Shown here in pieces: positions 14,707 through 26,133 of a DNA stretch of 64,000 nt (position 1 is the stretch's first letter; every line of letters begins with the position of its first letter). Under the pieces are notes generated by a model, which did not search any database, was not told where the DNA came from, and saw nothing but the letters and a program-made list of their open reading frames with translations. The stretch is from Wuchereria bancrofti. Its lineage: Eukaryota; Nematoda; Chromadorea; Rhabditida; Onchocercidae. The position numbers and the translations under genes are program-made. The DNA lies in the NCBI GenBank assembly GCA_005281725.1, contig SSBO01000003.1, forward strand, positions 6,510,495 through 6,574,494. The letters run 5' to 3'.

Positions 14707-16045
14707 ATTCACTAACGATGAACCACAACTTAGCTTTGCTAATGAACTTAATGAAATCGATTTGACTTCTAACTTTCGTCGACTGTAACAGATGATAAAT
14801 GTGTTGAAATAAAATTAAGGCATTTCTTCAAAGCAATATTTGTAGTAATATCCATTATAGTTCATGTTATAAGGCTGTAGGAATTTAAATTCACAAATTT
14901 ATCAATGAATTTATAGAAATTTATTCTTAAAAGTAATAATATCATAGTTTTCGATTGAAATTCTTTGTTTTACTTGAAAAGGACTGCTTAAAAATTACGA
15001 ATCCTTAATATCTGTTATTTTACATTTGTAAATAATTTATTTTCCATTATGCTATCTTTGAAAACATTTACGGAATCGCTTATTCGTTTAAGCCAATTAA
15101 ATTACTACCAGAAGATAGCGAATCTGTTTTGCGGTAGTAAAATGGTGCAAAGAGTATTTCGTGTTTAAAGTTAATCACAGAATGCTTGTTATAAGTCTGA
15201 GAATATTGATTTGGTATTGATCGCCGGTGATGATGTCAATTTGTTTGCGACAGTTCATTTTAGATTTGCTATCTTTCATTTACGAAATAAAATAATACAA
15301 CCATTTGCTGCAGAATAATTAATTCTTTTTTTTATCAATATGTAAAGAGAAGATTTTATTCCTTCACTTCTTAAAAAGGGATTTATTTCCATGCGCTATT
15401 GATACATAACAATGGCGAATAAAATAAAAGTTAACAACCTCAATCATTCCTTCAAATTAATTAATATTTGCGCCTGCTTATTAATTTGTCAATTCACTTC
15501 ATTGCGCAAGCAATACCAGTTACCAGTTCAATCAGTCAGTTAATCATTTCCATTTTAATAAACATAAGATAGTAAATTCACACTGCCAAGACACTGTAAT
15601 ATCATTTCCGTTCAGTGGAAATATTTTCAATTAATAGTTGCTAGCAATTTACACACTAAATGCGATATTTTTCTGAATCACATAAGCTAACTAATTTTCA
15701 ACAAATTTTTATGCGCGTTTTAAAAAATAAATGAAAGAGAACGGAAAGTATGGAAGTATGAAATGGTCGATCGGCTGTTGCTTATTCTTCCCTTTTGTGT
15801 TATTTGATAAGCTGTTTCCATAGAAGCGCTAGAAAGTCATTAGCAAATCATCGAGTAATCCCAATAAAAACTGTTCTTTTTATCGCTTAATTTCATATTC
15901 TATAATACTAATTTTGGAATGGTTAATTAGAAAGTAAACTGAAAAGTGAAGGCATGTTGCTGTAAAAGCATATGTAAATTTACAAAACTTTATATCGTTT
16001 TGCGTAATTTGTCGCGTTAAAGACATAAATTAATTCACTGTTGCA

Positions 16046-16047
16046 GC
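16046..16047 (+). promoter_or_regulatory. Possible trans-splice acceptor of the 16 kb gene
   Basis: TTGCAG ends at 16046, 28 bases 5' of the ATG, with no recognisable coding exon upstream. This is the arrangement expected for spliced-leader addition in nematodes, though a 5'UTR intron would look the same. Confidence 0.4.
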
Positions 16048-16074
16048 AGTTTGATATATCAAAACATTTCCGAA

Positions 16075-17138
16075 ATGACAGCACTAACGGCTCGCCGTAC
16101 CAGCTTTAAAGAAACGATAGAGCATAATGCTTCACCGGAAAATATCAATAGGCGTGCCGTAACACAACAACAACGGCAACGCATTATTGATGAAATATAT
16201 CCGGAATTGTCACTGGATCAAGACAAGAAGCATAAAGTGAAGCTACAATACAAAACACCATCATTACCTGCTACAATCGAAGATGCTAGTGAAGATGAGG
16301 AGGCCAATAATTTTTGAATTTCTTCAAATCTAAAAAAACGAATTTTTTCAAAAAAATTTAGATGTAAAATTCAAAAACAAAAATTCATTTTTTTACAGTC
16401 AGTAGCTATAAGCAAGTGCTTCTCTTCCACCAGAAGCCTTGACGGACGTTCACCATATGCTTTACCGCCAGAAGAACTCTTCCGACACACTCTCCTCACA
16501 AATCAGGATTTCTTCTCTAATCCTCTTATGAGTGCAAAGTTCGAACATCGCCCTTTAAAATCCTTTCGAGCGATAAAAACAACTGCCTGGCTGTCACGAG
16601 GATTTAATGATTCTATCATACGGAACAAAAGATCACTCTGTAAGTCATTATAAGATATTCCTTTTTGAAAAAGAATATGAAAAGATAATCAACAAGTCAA
16701 TCTTCATTCTTCCATCTCTTTTCACTTAACTTTTTAATATAATTTAACTTTATGGATCACAGTGTCTCTAGAAGTACCAGTATGTACTTATATTATCAGA
16801 GCTTATTCAGATTTGCTTGAAGAAAATATTGAGTTGTAACTGCAAATCGCACTTCATTTTCATTTACATTAAAATCCAAAAATTTTGATAAAAAGAACGT
16901 CAAATGTAAAAACAAAAAGCTGATTAAACTTTCAGCATTACTTGCTGAGCGCCCAAGTGGCGCAAATTTTGAGTCACTGTCTGTGGACTTTTTGGATTTA
17001 CCACCAATTCCCGAAACTGTTCCATTGAGGAAGATATCAGAAAAGGAGGGATTAAATTCCGATGATGAAGAAAAGGAAGACGAAAATACTTTCGAAATAC
17101 TCGCCCCAGAACACTCCAATCTCGACACATTTGCATAA
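16075..17138 (+). CDS. Unrecognised three-exon protein, about 217-232 residues
   Basis: Exon 1 starts at ATG 16075. A TTGCAG acceptor ends at 16046, 28 bases upstream, suggesting trans-splicing. Exon 2 ends at 16639 and exon 3 is 16936-17138; that GT-AG intron keeps phase. The first intron has two readings. A GT donor after 16288 with an acceptor ending at 16402 gives 217 residues. A GC donor after 16302 with the stronger acceptor ending at 16398 gives 232 residues and keeps an acidic stretch, ASEDEE. The protein is hydrophilic, with no signal peptide or membrane segment. It has a basic N-terminal third (TARRTSFKETIEH), a middle containing RSPYALPPEELFRHTLL and an acidic tail (NSDDEEKEDENTFE). 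The short KVKLQY run resembles a phosphatase-1 docking motif but is too weak to assign. An AATAAA lies at 17374-17379. Family unknown; the composition suggests a regulatory or scaffold protein in nucleus or cytosol. Confidence 0.7.
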
Positions 17139-18089
17139 GTTGCATAATTTTTTTCTATTTTATTTATAAAAATTTAAAGCAAAATTTTTTTTTTTCAGAA
17201 TAGTGATGAAATTCATGGCACATTTTGCATATTTTATGTTAAGCAAATCAAGATATCAACATGAATTCAGTAACTTGCTCAATCCTTCTTTCTTCTTTTA
17301 CAAATACTCTAATGTAATTATCTTATGACAATCTGTTCATATCATTTACTAAAACCATATGTATCAAAATACAGAATAAAACATATCAAAATCTGACTTT
17401 AAAATGTGAACTTTTAAAGTAGCAGTGAAAATAATAAGGAAATTCTTAAGAGATTTAAAATTTCAAATCTTTTGCGCTTTAATTTCTGATTCAAAAATTT
17501 GATAAAAGAAAACATTGATGTGGTTTTACATAGCACAGAGAAGAAAGATTGATTTTATTGCATAATAGACTTTCTTCTGTTATTTCGTTACTATGTGTGA
17601 TCATTATGTATATAATGTAATCTATTAGATATCAACCGAACTTACATTTTCAAAATAGCACCTATGTTTGTAGTTATTTTTCTGAAATTATTTTAGTATT
17701 TATGGATACTTCACTTAAAAATTTTGTAAAGAAAGGATGTTGATGCATTTTTCAGGTCCCGAGGAGACAGTTTTGTTGAATTCATTTGGCATTTTAATAT
17801 CATTTCGTTTTAAATAAAATTCACTTTCAAATCTGAGTAATTTCTGGCTTAAATTGCATAACTAATAAGATCTGCCATCAAAAAAGGAAAATTACAAATT
17901 TCCTAGTTATGAATGAAGTAAACATCCTAGACAAAAAATAGTCCATCCCAAACTACTCCTTCAGTGGCATCAATATTTTATTACTTCACAACTGAGGCAA
18001 ATTCAGAGTTCATTTTTAAAATTAGTTCATTTGCTGATCCTTCTGTCACAGCAGAAACTGTTTGGGAATTGAAATTCAAAAATATTGGA

Positions 18090-18090
18090 C

Positions 18091-18128
<38 letters not shown>

Positions 18129-18156
18129 TTATTATATATATATATATATATATATT
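18090..18156. repeat. (TA)n microsatellite, interrupted
   Basis: About 65 bases of almost pure TA, broken near 18107 and 18130. Confidence 0.9.
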
Positions 18157-19745
18157 GCACAAAAGCATAATTATTACAAATATTTTAGTGTGATATTCCT
18201 GAAAAACAAACAGAGCGAATCAAATTTGGAGACAAACTCTTAACATTTATTTTGCATAACTTCATAACTGAATAAGCAGTTTAAATATGAAGAACAAATG
18301 AAAGTAACACAATGGATAAAATATTCAATTATATCGCCGTTACAAATAATTTGGTTCAATCTTTACAGATTCTTATATAACTTTCTTTTCCTTATACTCA
18401 ATAAATCTTACTACTATGGAAGATATTTTGATTACAAAATCAACTGGAATAGAATCATGAAAATCAGAGTGAATTACAGCAGTTTATTAGCGATATTTCC
18501 GAATTTTTTATCTATTCCACCAATATTTTTACCTCTATTGAGATGATAGCCTTACTATGTACTGTATACCATCAAACGTCAGATAGTCCCTATTACCTAC
18601 TTTTTCTTTCTATCTTATCTACGTATCATTGAGGAACCTAATGAAATGCAATCCATCGATAAATTAATTCATTCAACAAATCCAGAAGCTGACGGATCGT
18701 TCACTTATTATTACATCATGGCAAAACGAAAAAGACACACATCAATAATATATAAAATAAAACAAAAGAATTTAAATTTAAATCCAAACTACTCATTCCA
18801 TTTAAATTATTTTTCTGCATTTCATTTCACTGTTCGTATCATTCGACACAGATGCAACGAAAGTTCGTGTAAGATTAGAGTCCGTAATGGATTAAGGTCA
18901 GAATTGAGGGTCAGGCGTATTGCTTGGAGTGATTTTGAGATATAGATGTGGTGGAATAATTTGAGGAGAAATTTCCAGACAATTACACGTAGTATCAGCG
19001 CAGTACATATTAACCGAGGAGGAGAAATGGTACTACATCTGAAGAGATGCAAAATTTGATGAGGAGATTTATGGAGAATGAAACAGAAGAGGGTAGAAAT
19101 GAGTGCAGGTGAACTGCAGGTGCCTTATTTTCTGATTGGAATAAGTTTTTCAGTGGAAAAGGGTAGTTATTAGAGAAGTAACCGTTTACCTATTGTTTCG
19201 TTCCATATTTTCATTTTCTTCAGTTATGTAAGATGTGCTTTGTATTTGCACTTCTGTGAGATAGATAATCTATGAGGTCGTTGTCGAACATCTTGTTGAT
19301 TGACATTCTGGACAATTGATATACAGGTTTAACTGTCTGCAATGTAAATTGAAGAAGGAGGAGAAAGACTGATTGGATTTTTTGAAAGGCAGAAATTTCG
19401 CTAGCTAATTAAGGGAGGGAAAGAAAGAAGTTGACTGCACATTGCAAATAGGTCAACGGTCATGTCTTCGTTGTTTCATTGTAATCTATTTTTACATTCT
19501 CAGTAAATAATAACATAGCGTGGATGCAATTTTGTATTATTTGAAATATTTAAATAAGAAACTCATCTTCTGTTAGACAGATATGCGTAACCTAAGGATG
19601 TAGACTGGTTAAGGATATAGTATCATTATCGACGTCTTTTAACTAATTTGCATGTTTTCTTTGAATAATTGTTCGACATTTATAGAGAAAAGTATTCTTA
19701 ATGTTATTTTTCAGTTTTTTTACTGATTTTTTAATTGTAAAAATC

Positions 19746-19747
19746 AG
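19746..19747 (+). promoter_or_regulatory. Probable trans-splice acceptor of Atg3
   Basis: An AAATCAG acceptor after a T-rich tract ends at 19747, two bases before the ATG. So short a leader is typical of spliced-leader addition. Confidence 0.5.
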
Positions 19748-19749
19748 CG

Positions 19750-22041
19750 ATGGAAAGTATCGTAAATTCGGTAAAAAGTATAGCCCTCGATGTGGGTCAA
19801 TATTTAACACCAGTGCTTCGGGAATCAAAATTCAAAGAAACAGGCGTATTAAATCCTGAAGAATTCGTTATTGCCGGCGATTACCTTATACATCATTGTC
19901 CAACTTGGTCATGGGGTCAATTAGATCCTTTAAAGTAAATTTTACTCTTATTTGTTTTTTAACTGTAACCTCTGAGTGCGAAAATTTAGCAATTTCATAT
20001 AAAAATTAATCATTTTTCTACAACCGTTTAATGGTTCTTGATGTATTACTGAAATGCATGATATTTTCATTGTTCTTCCTGTTGCTGAGAGGGAAGCTTT
20101 TAGTTACATGAAAATTTCTGAACAAATGGCATGAAATATTTCGCCGTACTTTTATATAAAGTTTTTTACATATGTATTAATATTTCAGAGCCAAACCATA
20201 TCTACCTATAAACAAGCAATTCTTGATCACACGTAATGTGCCGTGTTTTAGTCGATGTGTGGATATGGAGTATGACTCATCACAGGAAAAGGTGTTTTAT
20301 TTAAATTGAAAGAAACAATATCTGTTAGTTCTTTACGTATATCCATTAGGAACTTTAGTGCTAAGTAGATAGTGATTTTTTTCAGGTTCCCTTTTCTTCT
20401 ATGTAATTGAGTCTTTTTAAAACAATTTATTCTGCCGTTAAATAGTGTTTGTAATGTTTGCTTTTTGTTCACGGGTTAGTTTTACTCCAACAATTCAGGA
20501 ATAGTCTCACGATTATGATTATTTAGAGACAAGAATTGCTTCTTTAAATTTAAGTCTTATAGATACTAAAAAGTAAAGAGTGGAATGATGAGGGTGATTT
20601 CACCAACGTCGAGGATGATGAAGGATGGGTTGATACGCATCATTATATATTAGATGCGAGTCAGAAACCTGCATCGATGTTTGAGATACCTCAGACGGGA
20701 TCTTCTGAGGTTCGGATTTTTATGTACTATTATTATGTAATATATGTAGGTAGCGACTTTAAATTATTTGAAAATATTAGTGTTGCTTTTAGTCAAAACG
20801 ATCGGAAGAACCAGAGGATGACGATAGGCCACCAATGGACATGGATGCGTTTGTTGCTGAGGGTGGTCTCGAGGAAAACGATCCTTATAGGTAGTTTTTC
20901 AGAAGATTTTCTGAAATAGCACCAGGGTGATATGATCCAAACTCTTTCTCTTCTATTCTAAATTTTCGTAGTAATCAAGGTCTTCAACTTTTCTCTAAAT
21001 ATATTTATCAGAAAACTTAAGAAAGATATTCAAGATTTGTTGAAGAGGAGAGAAATGAGACCGAAGGTGACACCGACAACGTCTTGCATACTCGTACTTA
21101 CGATCTTCACATAACTTACGACAAATATTATCAGGTAATTTAGATTTTAGTATTATAGTAGTATGGTAAGAAACGAGTTTTCAAAAAAAACCGTATTTTG
21201 ATTATAGATTATTTCAGTGTATTCCACTTTTTTAGCCGTAATAAATTTCTTATTGATCATTACTCATCATCATGCAATAATTTGTATAACTGGATTTAAA
21301 CATCCGATTTCTGCCACTTTCATTGAGCAGTTTCAACATTAGTGACGGTTTATAATTACATTTCTTTATTAACCACTCAGGTACCTCGTCTTTGGTTGTG
21401 CGGATATGACGAAGACAATAAACCACTTACTGTGGATAAAATGAACGCAGATTTTTCGCAGGTTCACTTGTTTCTTAGATTTTTAGATGTGAAATAGTAA
21501 ACAGTATCCCTTAATACGTTTTGCAGATATTAATTGTTAACTATCTTAACTGTTTCCGGCACACTTTTCATCACTTTTCAAATAAATTTTGATGATTTAA
21601 GGACCATATTAATAAGACGATTACAATGGAACCCCATCCATATTTTCGCACTGCTATGGCTTCTATCCATCCTTGTAGACACGCAGAAGTAATGAAGCGT
21701 CTTATTGAGCAGCTTGCTGAGTCGGGAAAAGAATTGAGTGTTGATCAGTATCTCCTTATATTCCTCAAATTTGTTCAGGTTATTTTAAAAATATTCATAG
21801 ATAAGTTGGTCTTTGTCTTGCTTTAAATAAACTAGTCAGAAGCTTGCATCAAATTAATTAGCTGAAAAGACTGTTTATCAGCAATTCTAAAAGGAAAAAA
21901 AAACGGTCAGTATTAGGAAATAAATTTTAACTTTCTCATGGATTATAATTTTATTTGATGTTACGGCAAAATAATTAGCATGAATTTTAGGCAGTGATTC
22001 CAACAATAGAATATGACTACACAAGAAGTATCCAACTTTAA
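19750..22041 (+). CDS. atg-3: Atg3, E2-like ATG8-conjugating enzyme
   Basis: Eight exons: 19750-19934, 20189-20291, 20563-20709, 20793-20890, 21026-21134, 21381-21461, 21602-21778, 21991-22041. Together they encode 316 residues, close to the 314 of human ATG3. The enzyme takes activated ATG8/LC3 from ATG7 and transfers it to phosphatidylethanolamine on the growing autophagosome membrane. Family signatures include [13 protein letters not shown] (near 75-87), GWVDTHHY in the flexible acidic region, [15 protein letters not shown] in the E2 core and the active-site ASIHPCRHA, with catalytic Cys 266 (human Cys264). The end, [14 protein letters not shown], corresponds to the family's [14 protein letters not shown] but has lost the terminal FTM. 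Residues 96-175 are the acidic insert that binds ATG7 and ATG12 in other species. The exon 5 acceptor, GAAAG at 21025, is weak but is the only one that keeps the conserved frame. Confidence 0.96.
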
Positions 22042-24878
22042 TTCGATTAATTACATGAAACGATGGGTAGTTTCAAGTTGGCTGCTATTATGAACATCTT
22101 CCAGTTGCTCAGTTCTATATCAGTTTTGAATTTCTTTTTCCTTTCATGCTGATTGTCGCACTTTAGGAACTTTCATAATTCATAAAGTATCTACTTGTTT
22201 CCTCAGAGGAAAAGCTTTTAAGGAGAACCTCCAGAACTAAGCTTCTTCGCTTATTGTTTTTACTTGTTGGAGTGAATTTCTATGAACTGTTTTTCTTCAC
22301 TGTTCACTTCTTTCTAGTGCTTACGTGCGTTACAGTCTTCATCAGACTTGTAATATCAAATACAGAGCTTTTCATCACAAAATTTTTGTTGTAAATTTTT
22401 ATTTCGGAAGGATTCATGTTGGTATAAGACAATATGTAAAATAGCTTTATAAATTTTCAATAAATATCTCTTTGTTTCGCTTCTATGAACAAAAAGTGAA
22501 TTCGAAAAGGAAGGGAGGAGATGCCGCTATTTTCTTTTTGACTGAATAATTTTTATGATATGTGTGATTAATGGCGTAAATCTCAGGGAAATACTTTTTC
22601 ATGCGAAAGCTATGAAGCTAGGAACTCTGGAATGACAGAAAAATGGGTGGTGAAGTAAACATCTCATTGAGTTCTAGTTGTTTTTAAAGTCATAAATTTT
22701 AGCATTAGCGTTTAGGAGGCGAACTAAGAGACATTGAATATTTGTGATAAAGGATTATGCGTAAGTTGAATTTTGGCATTCCAACAAATTTCTATGTTTA
22801 GATTTGTTGACAAATCAATCTGAATTGACTATGCGGTTCTCCTTGTTTGTATTATAGCATGAGGAAAATAGGTATGATTTGATAGAAACCATTATTAACC
22901 TGTTATAATACGGAGGTTTATTAAAAACTTTCTGAACACTTGTTGGTATAAGCTACATTTTTTTTTAAAAAAAAAATGCTAGCAACGACTTTCATAACTG
23001 TAAGTAGTGATCATTAATCTAATGATATTCAGTTGTAGTTTAATGACTACACTAAAATTAATTTCACTCTTCCATAACTTTTGTACGTGTTGATAAGTTT
23101 CCATACGCTCTGTATACTTATTAAAAAAAATCCAATAATTCATAATTCATTGAATCCAAATTTTTTTTCTTGATCATACTAAAAGGAATTTAAACTTTCG
23201 TTGGTAAAAATTGCTGGATTGTCATTTGTTTGCGAGAAATTAGTAAGATACCAAATAGATATAATTAAAACACAACCAATAAATAGCCCAATTTTATCTT
23301 TATATTGTTATCAATTTTCGATAATTTAGTGTAACAGTATACGGAGATAACACGAACATGACGATCACTGTTTGTGGAAACATACAACAGTAATCATGGA
23401 AACGATAAATCCGTTCTGTTCGAGCGATCAGTGATCTGGATTTCATTTTCCATTTCTTGAATAACTGAATGCATTCTGTTTTTATATCTATTATAAAAAG
23501 CCACACTTTTCTTCCGTTTTCGCTTTATTTGTGCAAAAGTGTGAAAATTGCTTACGGAAAGTTCCGGAAGATTTTTCTGGATGCTATACAAACAATAGTA
23601 ACGCGTTTGGCTCTCCTTTAGATTAAAGTAGTTGCCATGTAATTTGGACTATGAAATCGTTGTCAAAATTTAGACAAGGCTTGAAATATTTGCAAACAAC
23701 TAAATGAAAAATGAATAAATAAATAATATAAATTAATGAAATAAATTAAATAAATAAAATAAGTAAATATATGCACATAAACGTTAATTTACACTGTTTC
23801 ATAATTTTTCCGACTTTACTGGAAAGCTTTGACTCCGACAGAAAATCTCTATTTTATAAATCAGTATAACAAGAACTCATAAAAAGTAATAGAACAAACT
23901 TTTTTTGGAAATCCCGTTTAAATTTTCTGCACATTCTCAAATTTAATAATTTTCAATTTCATTGAAAAGTATACAATTTATCTATATTTTTCTTTTCATC
24001 TTAGTATTTTATCCATCCTTTCTCTCCAATTTTTCATCTCTTTCCTATTTTTTACTTTCATTTTTAAGTTAAATTCTATTCATTTCACATTGCACTGACA
24101 AGAGAATAACTGCAATGTTTGGATATGATACTTTTTTGGTCAAAAAATCTCATAAATAGAGAGCGAACAATTAGTATGATTTTTTTATTTAAATTCTGAA
24201 ATTATTACAAAAATACATAACTTTCCATTTCCACTCTTTTTTCATTTGCCATGAAATTCTTAAAACTGTCAGTACGTGTAAGAAATTGAAAAAAAGGAAG
24301 AATTCCAAATCATCATCTACTGACAATAGAAATTTATTCTGCTTGAATGTCAATACAGAAAAAAATTCTCAATATTATTCAAAAAAGCAGATATTCAAAA
24401 AGAAAAAATGACATAATCTCCCGAAAAAGTTAATGACATTTTCACCTCTTTCTCTTTCTTTCATTCATATCTGGAAAATTTATGTCTTAAGTTGAATTGA
24501 ATAACCCTATGCCAACTTGGAAATTCACTCTTCTATATGCACTATATAATGATGTTCGATTTTTTTGTGAAACTGTAACAGATTTTAATTGCTGCAGTTG
24601 TTGAAGTGAAGAAAGGAAAGAATTTAGTGACAATAGAGATTTAATTTATATATTTGATAGAAAGAACAAATTTTCCAATTTAAACATTCCACTTCATGAG
24701 ATGAAAGCTAACTGATGACAACTACCAGACGTAGGTGTCTCTTGGTTACATGACACGCCAGTAAATTCGAATACCTTTTGTTGAATGTTCCGATGAATCC
24801 ACCTTTCTGGTGCTACACACTCGATCTGTATCATTTTATTTTAGCAGATATTATCATATATGGAATAAGATATAATAG

Positions 24879-24909
<31 letters not shown>

Positions 24910-25044
24910 CGCACTAATTTTCATTAAAGAAAGCTAAAGTTAATCAAAATATGAAGAAAAGAGACCGAACCTTGTTTGGATAAAGTATTTTTAGAGTGAT
25001 AATCCTCTTAAAAAATGATAAATAGAAGTAACTTGTAATGACTA
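22042..25044. other. Intergenic region between Atg3 and the small secreted gene
   Basis: The Atg3 3' side and A/T-rich DNA with no supportable coding exon on either strand. A (CT)n microsatellite lies at 24879-24910. The two overlapping - strand open frames at 23.3-23.6 kb have no recognisable content. Confidence 0.5.
24879..24910 (+). repeat. (CT)n microsatellite
   Basis: Twelve perfect CT units followed by a degenerate CTTTCTCTT tail. Confidence 0.9.
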
Positions 25045-25752
25045 CTAACTGTAAGCATAGCCACCGTTAGCTCCGTACTGCTGCTGGTAATAGGAGTCGT
25101 TCCACTGATAAGATGAGACTTTATCTAACTGACCTGAAACAGGTGACAGTTACTGCTTAATAAGAGGGCACAGCACTCTTATACATGATGTAGAGTGGAA
25201 ATAGTGGGACAAACAAAGAGCACCGTTGTCGTGGGACTCCTGGAACAGACCAGTTGAGCGAATTGTGGACAAACTCTTCTCTAAAAAAGGTGTAGTATTG
25301 ATCATTCGTCTAAGCCAGCTCCGGTTGCTTGTGGAGGCGGCCTGATTTGTGCCGGATTCCGCGTTGTTATCATTGGGCAACAAACTGAAATTTTCAGTCT
25401 TTCTCTTTTTATCCTCTTCCTTGTACTTTGAGGTTTTAATTTTTGTAAATTTATGTTAATCACTTCTTAAGGTGGTAGTCTCAACTATTGTGTTTGAAAT
25501 CAGACAAATTTTTACAAATATAGAGACACTGTTCGTTTCAAAGGTAATTTGTTAATAAATTTACACGACTAAATAAAGTGGTAGATAGATTAAGTAAACA
25601 AAAAGCCCACGGGGTGCAGTCGTAGTTGCTGGCGGTGTTGGAATGCATCCTTCCACGATACTGACTACGTCGTTCGATAGGAACACAATTGTGAGGAGGA
25701 CTGCTGTTGAGGAGCAGACAACAAATGTACTTCTATTATATTTGAAGTTCAA
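25045..25752 (-). CDS. Small secreted Cys/Pro/Thr-rich protein
   Basis: Three exons, read from high to low coordinate: 25752-25611, 25384-25316, 25133-25045, about 100 residues. The first exon encodes a hydrophobic segment (VLLTIVFLSNDVVSIVEGC) typical of a signal sequence or anchor. It is followed by CIPTPPATTTAP, CCPMITTRNPAQIRPPP and a Tyr/Gln-rich tail, WNDSYYQQQYGANGGYAYS. Small nematode secreted proteins with short Cys-Thr-Pro linkers look like this, but I cannot name a family. The start is unresolved: 25752 is a TTG at the limit of what I can support, the frame stays open for four more codons, and the true ATG is probably in a small upstream exon. The second intron keeps frame only with a GC donor (GCTG|GCTTAG); without it the frame stops at TGA 25302-25304. 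Confidence 0.55.
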
Positions 25753-26133
25753 GGCCGTCCTCCTTTAAATTACTTAAATTCTCTTCTTGAATTATCTACT
25801 GGAAATTTTTATACCATACTGTCTGTAAAAGAATATGCTATTCATTGATTTTTTCTAATGAAAAATCTTTCCATTTCAATGAAAAATATTTTTGTGTTTC
25901 GCTATTGCGAATTGTAAACAAAGGAAAGTAACTTAGGTTACTAATCACATTGAAATACTTTATAATTACCAGTCATAGAGCTATGATGATGGATAAAAGA
26001 GAAATTTCAAAGTTAAAAAAGTAGCTAGACGATGAATTTAAAATGCAATTCAAAATGATATTATACAACTTTATACCAAAATTTCATTAGTTGCGTCTTT
26101 GACCCAAATATCTAAAAATTACATCCCACCATT
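25753..26133. other. Short intergenic gap
   Basis: Probably holds the missing first exon of the small secreted gene and the 3' end of the gene above it. No other feature seen. Confidence 0.4.

Larger units (their letters stand above)
1868..16074. other. 14 kb intergenic desert
   Basis: About 14 kb of A/T-rich DNA in which I could assemble no gene. The open frames present are short and low in complexity and are about as long as chance predicts for this base composition. It holds simple repeats (AATC)n at 9477-9505, (CA)n at 13626-13693 and (TA)n at 14689-14706. It also has an 18-base direct repeat at 8905 and 8927, and a 24-base near-repeat at 2519 and 2962. A transmembrane-like open frame at 10.86-11.04 kb was not convincing. 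Isolated small exons could have been missed. Confidence 0.5.
17139..19749. other. Intergenic region between the 16 kb gene and Atg3
   Basis: Contains the 3' end of the upstream gene, a (TA)n tract and, at about 18.65-19.15 kb, a less A/T-rich stretch. There one + strand frame is open for about 99 codons (18646-18945) and, after a single TAG, for about 36 more. I do not recognise it and do not call it a gene. The last bases before 19750 are the presumed Atg3 leader. Confidence 0.5.

Noticed and set aside
16796..17145. Ser-rich - strand frames of 73 and 110 codons
   Set aside because: Antisense shadows of exon 3 of the 16 kb gene, whose acidic codons read as Ser and Phe on the other strand.
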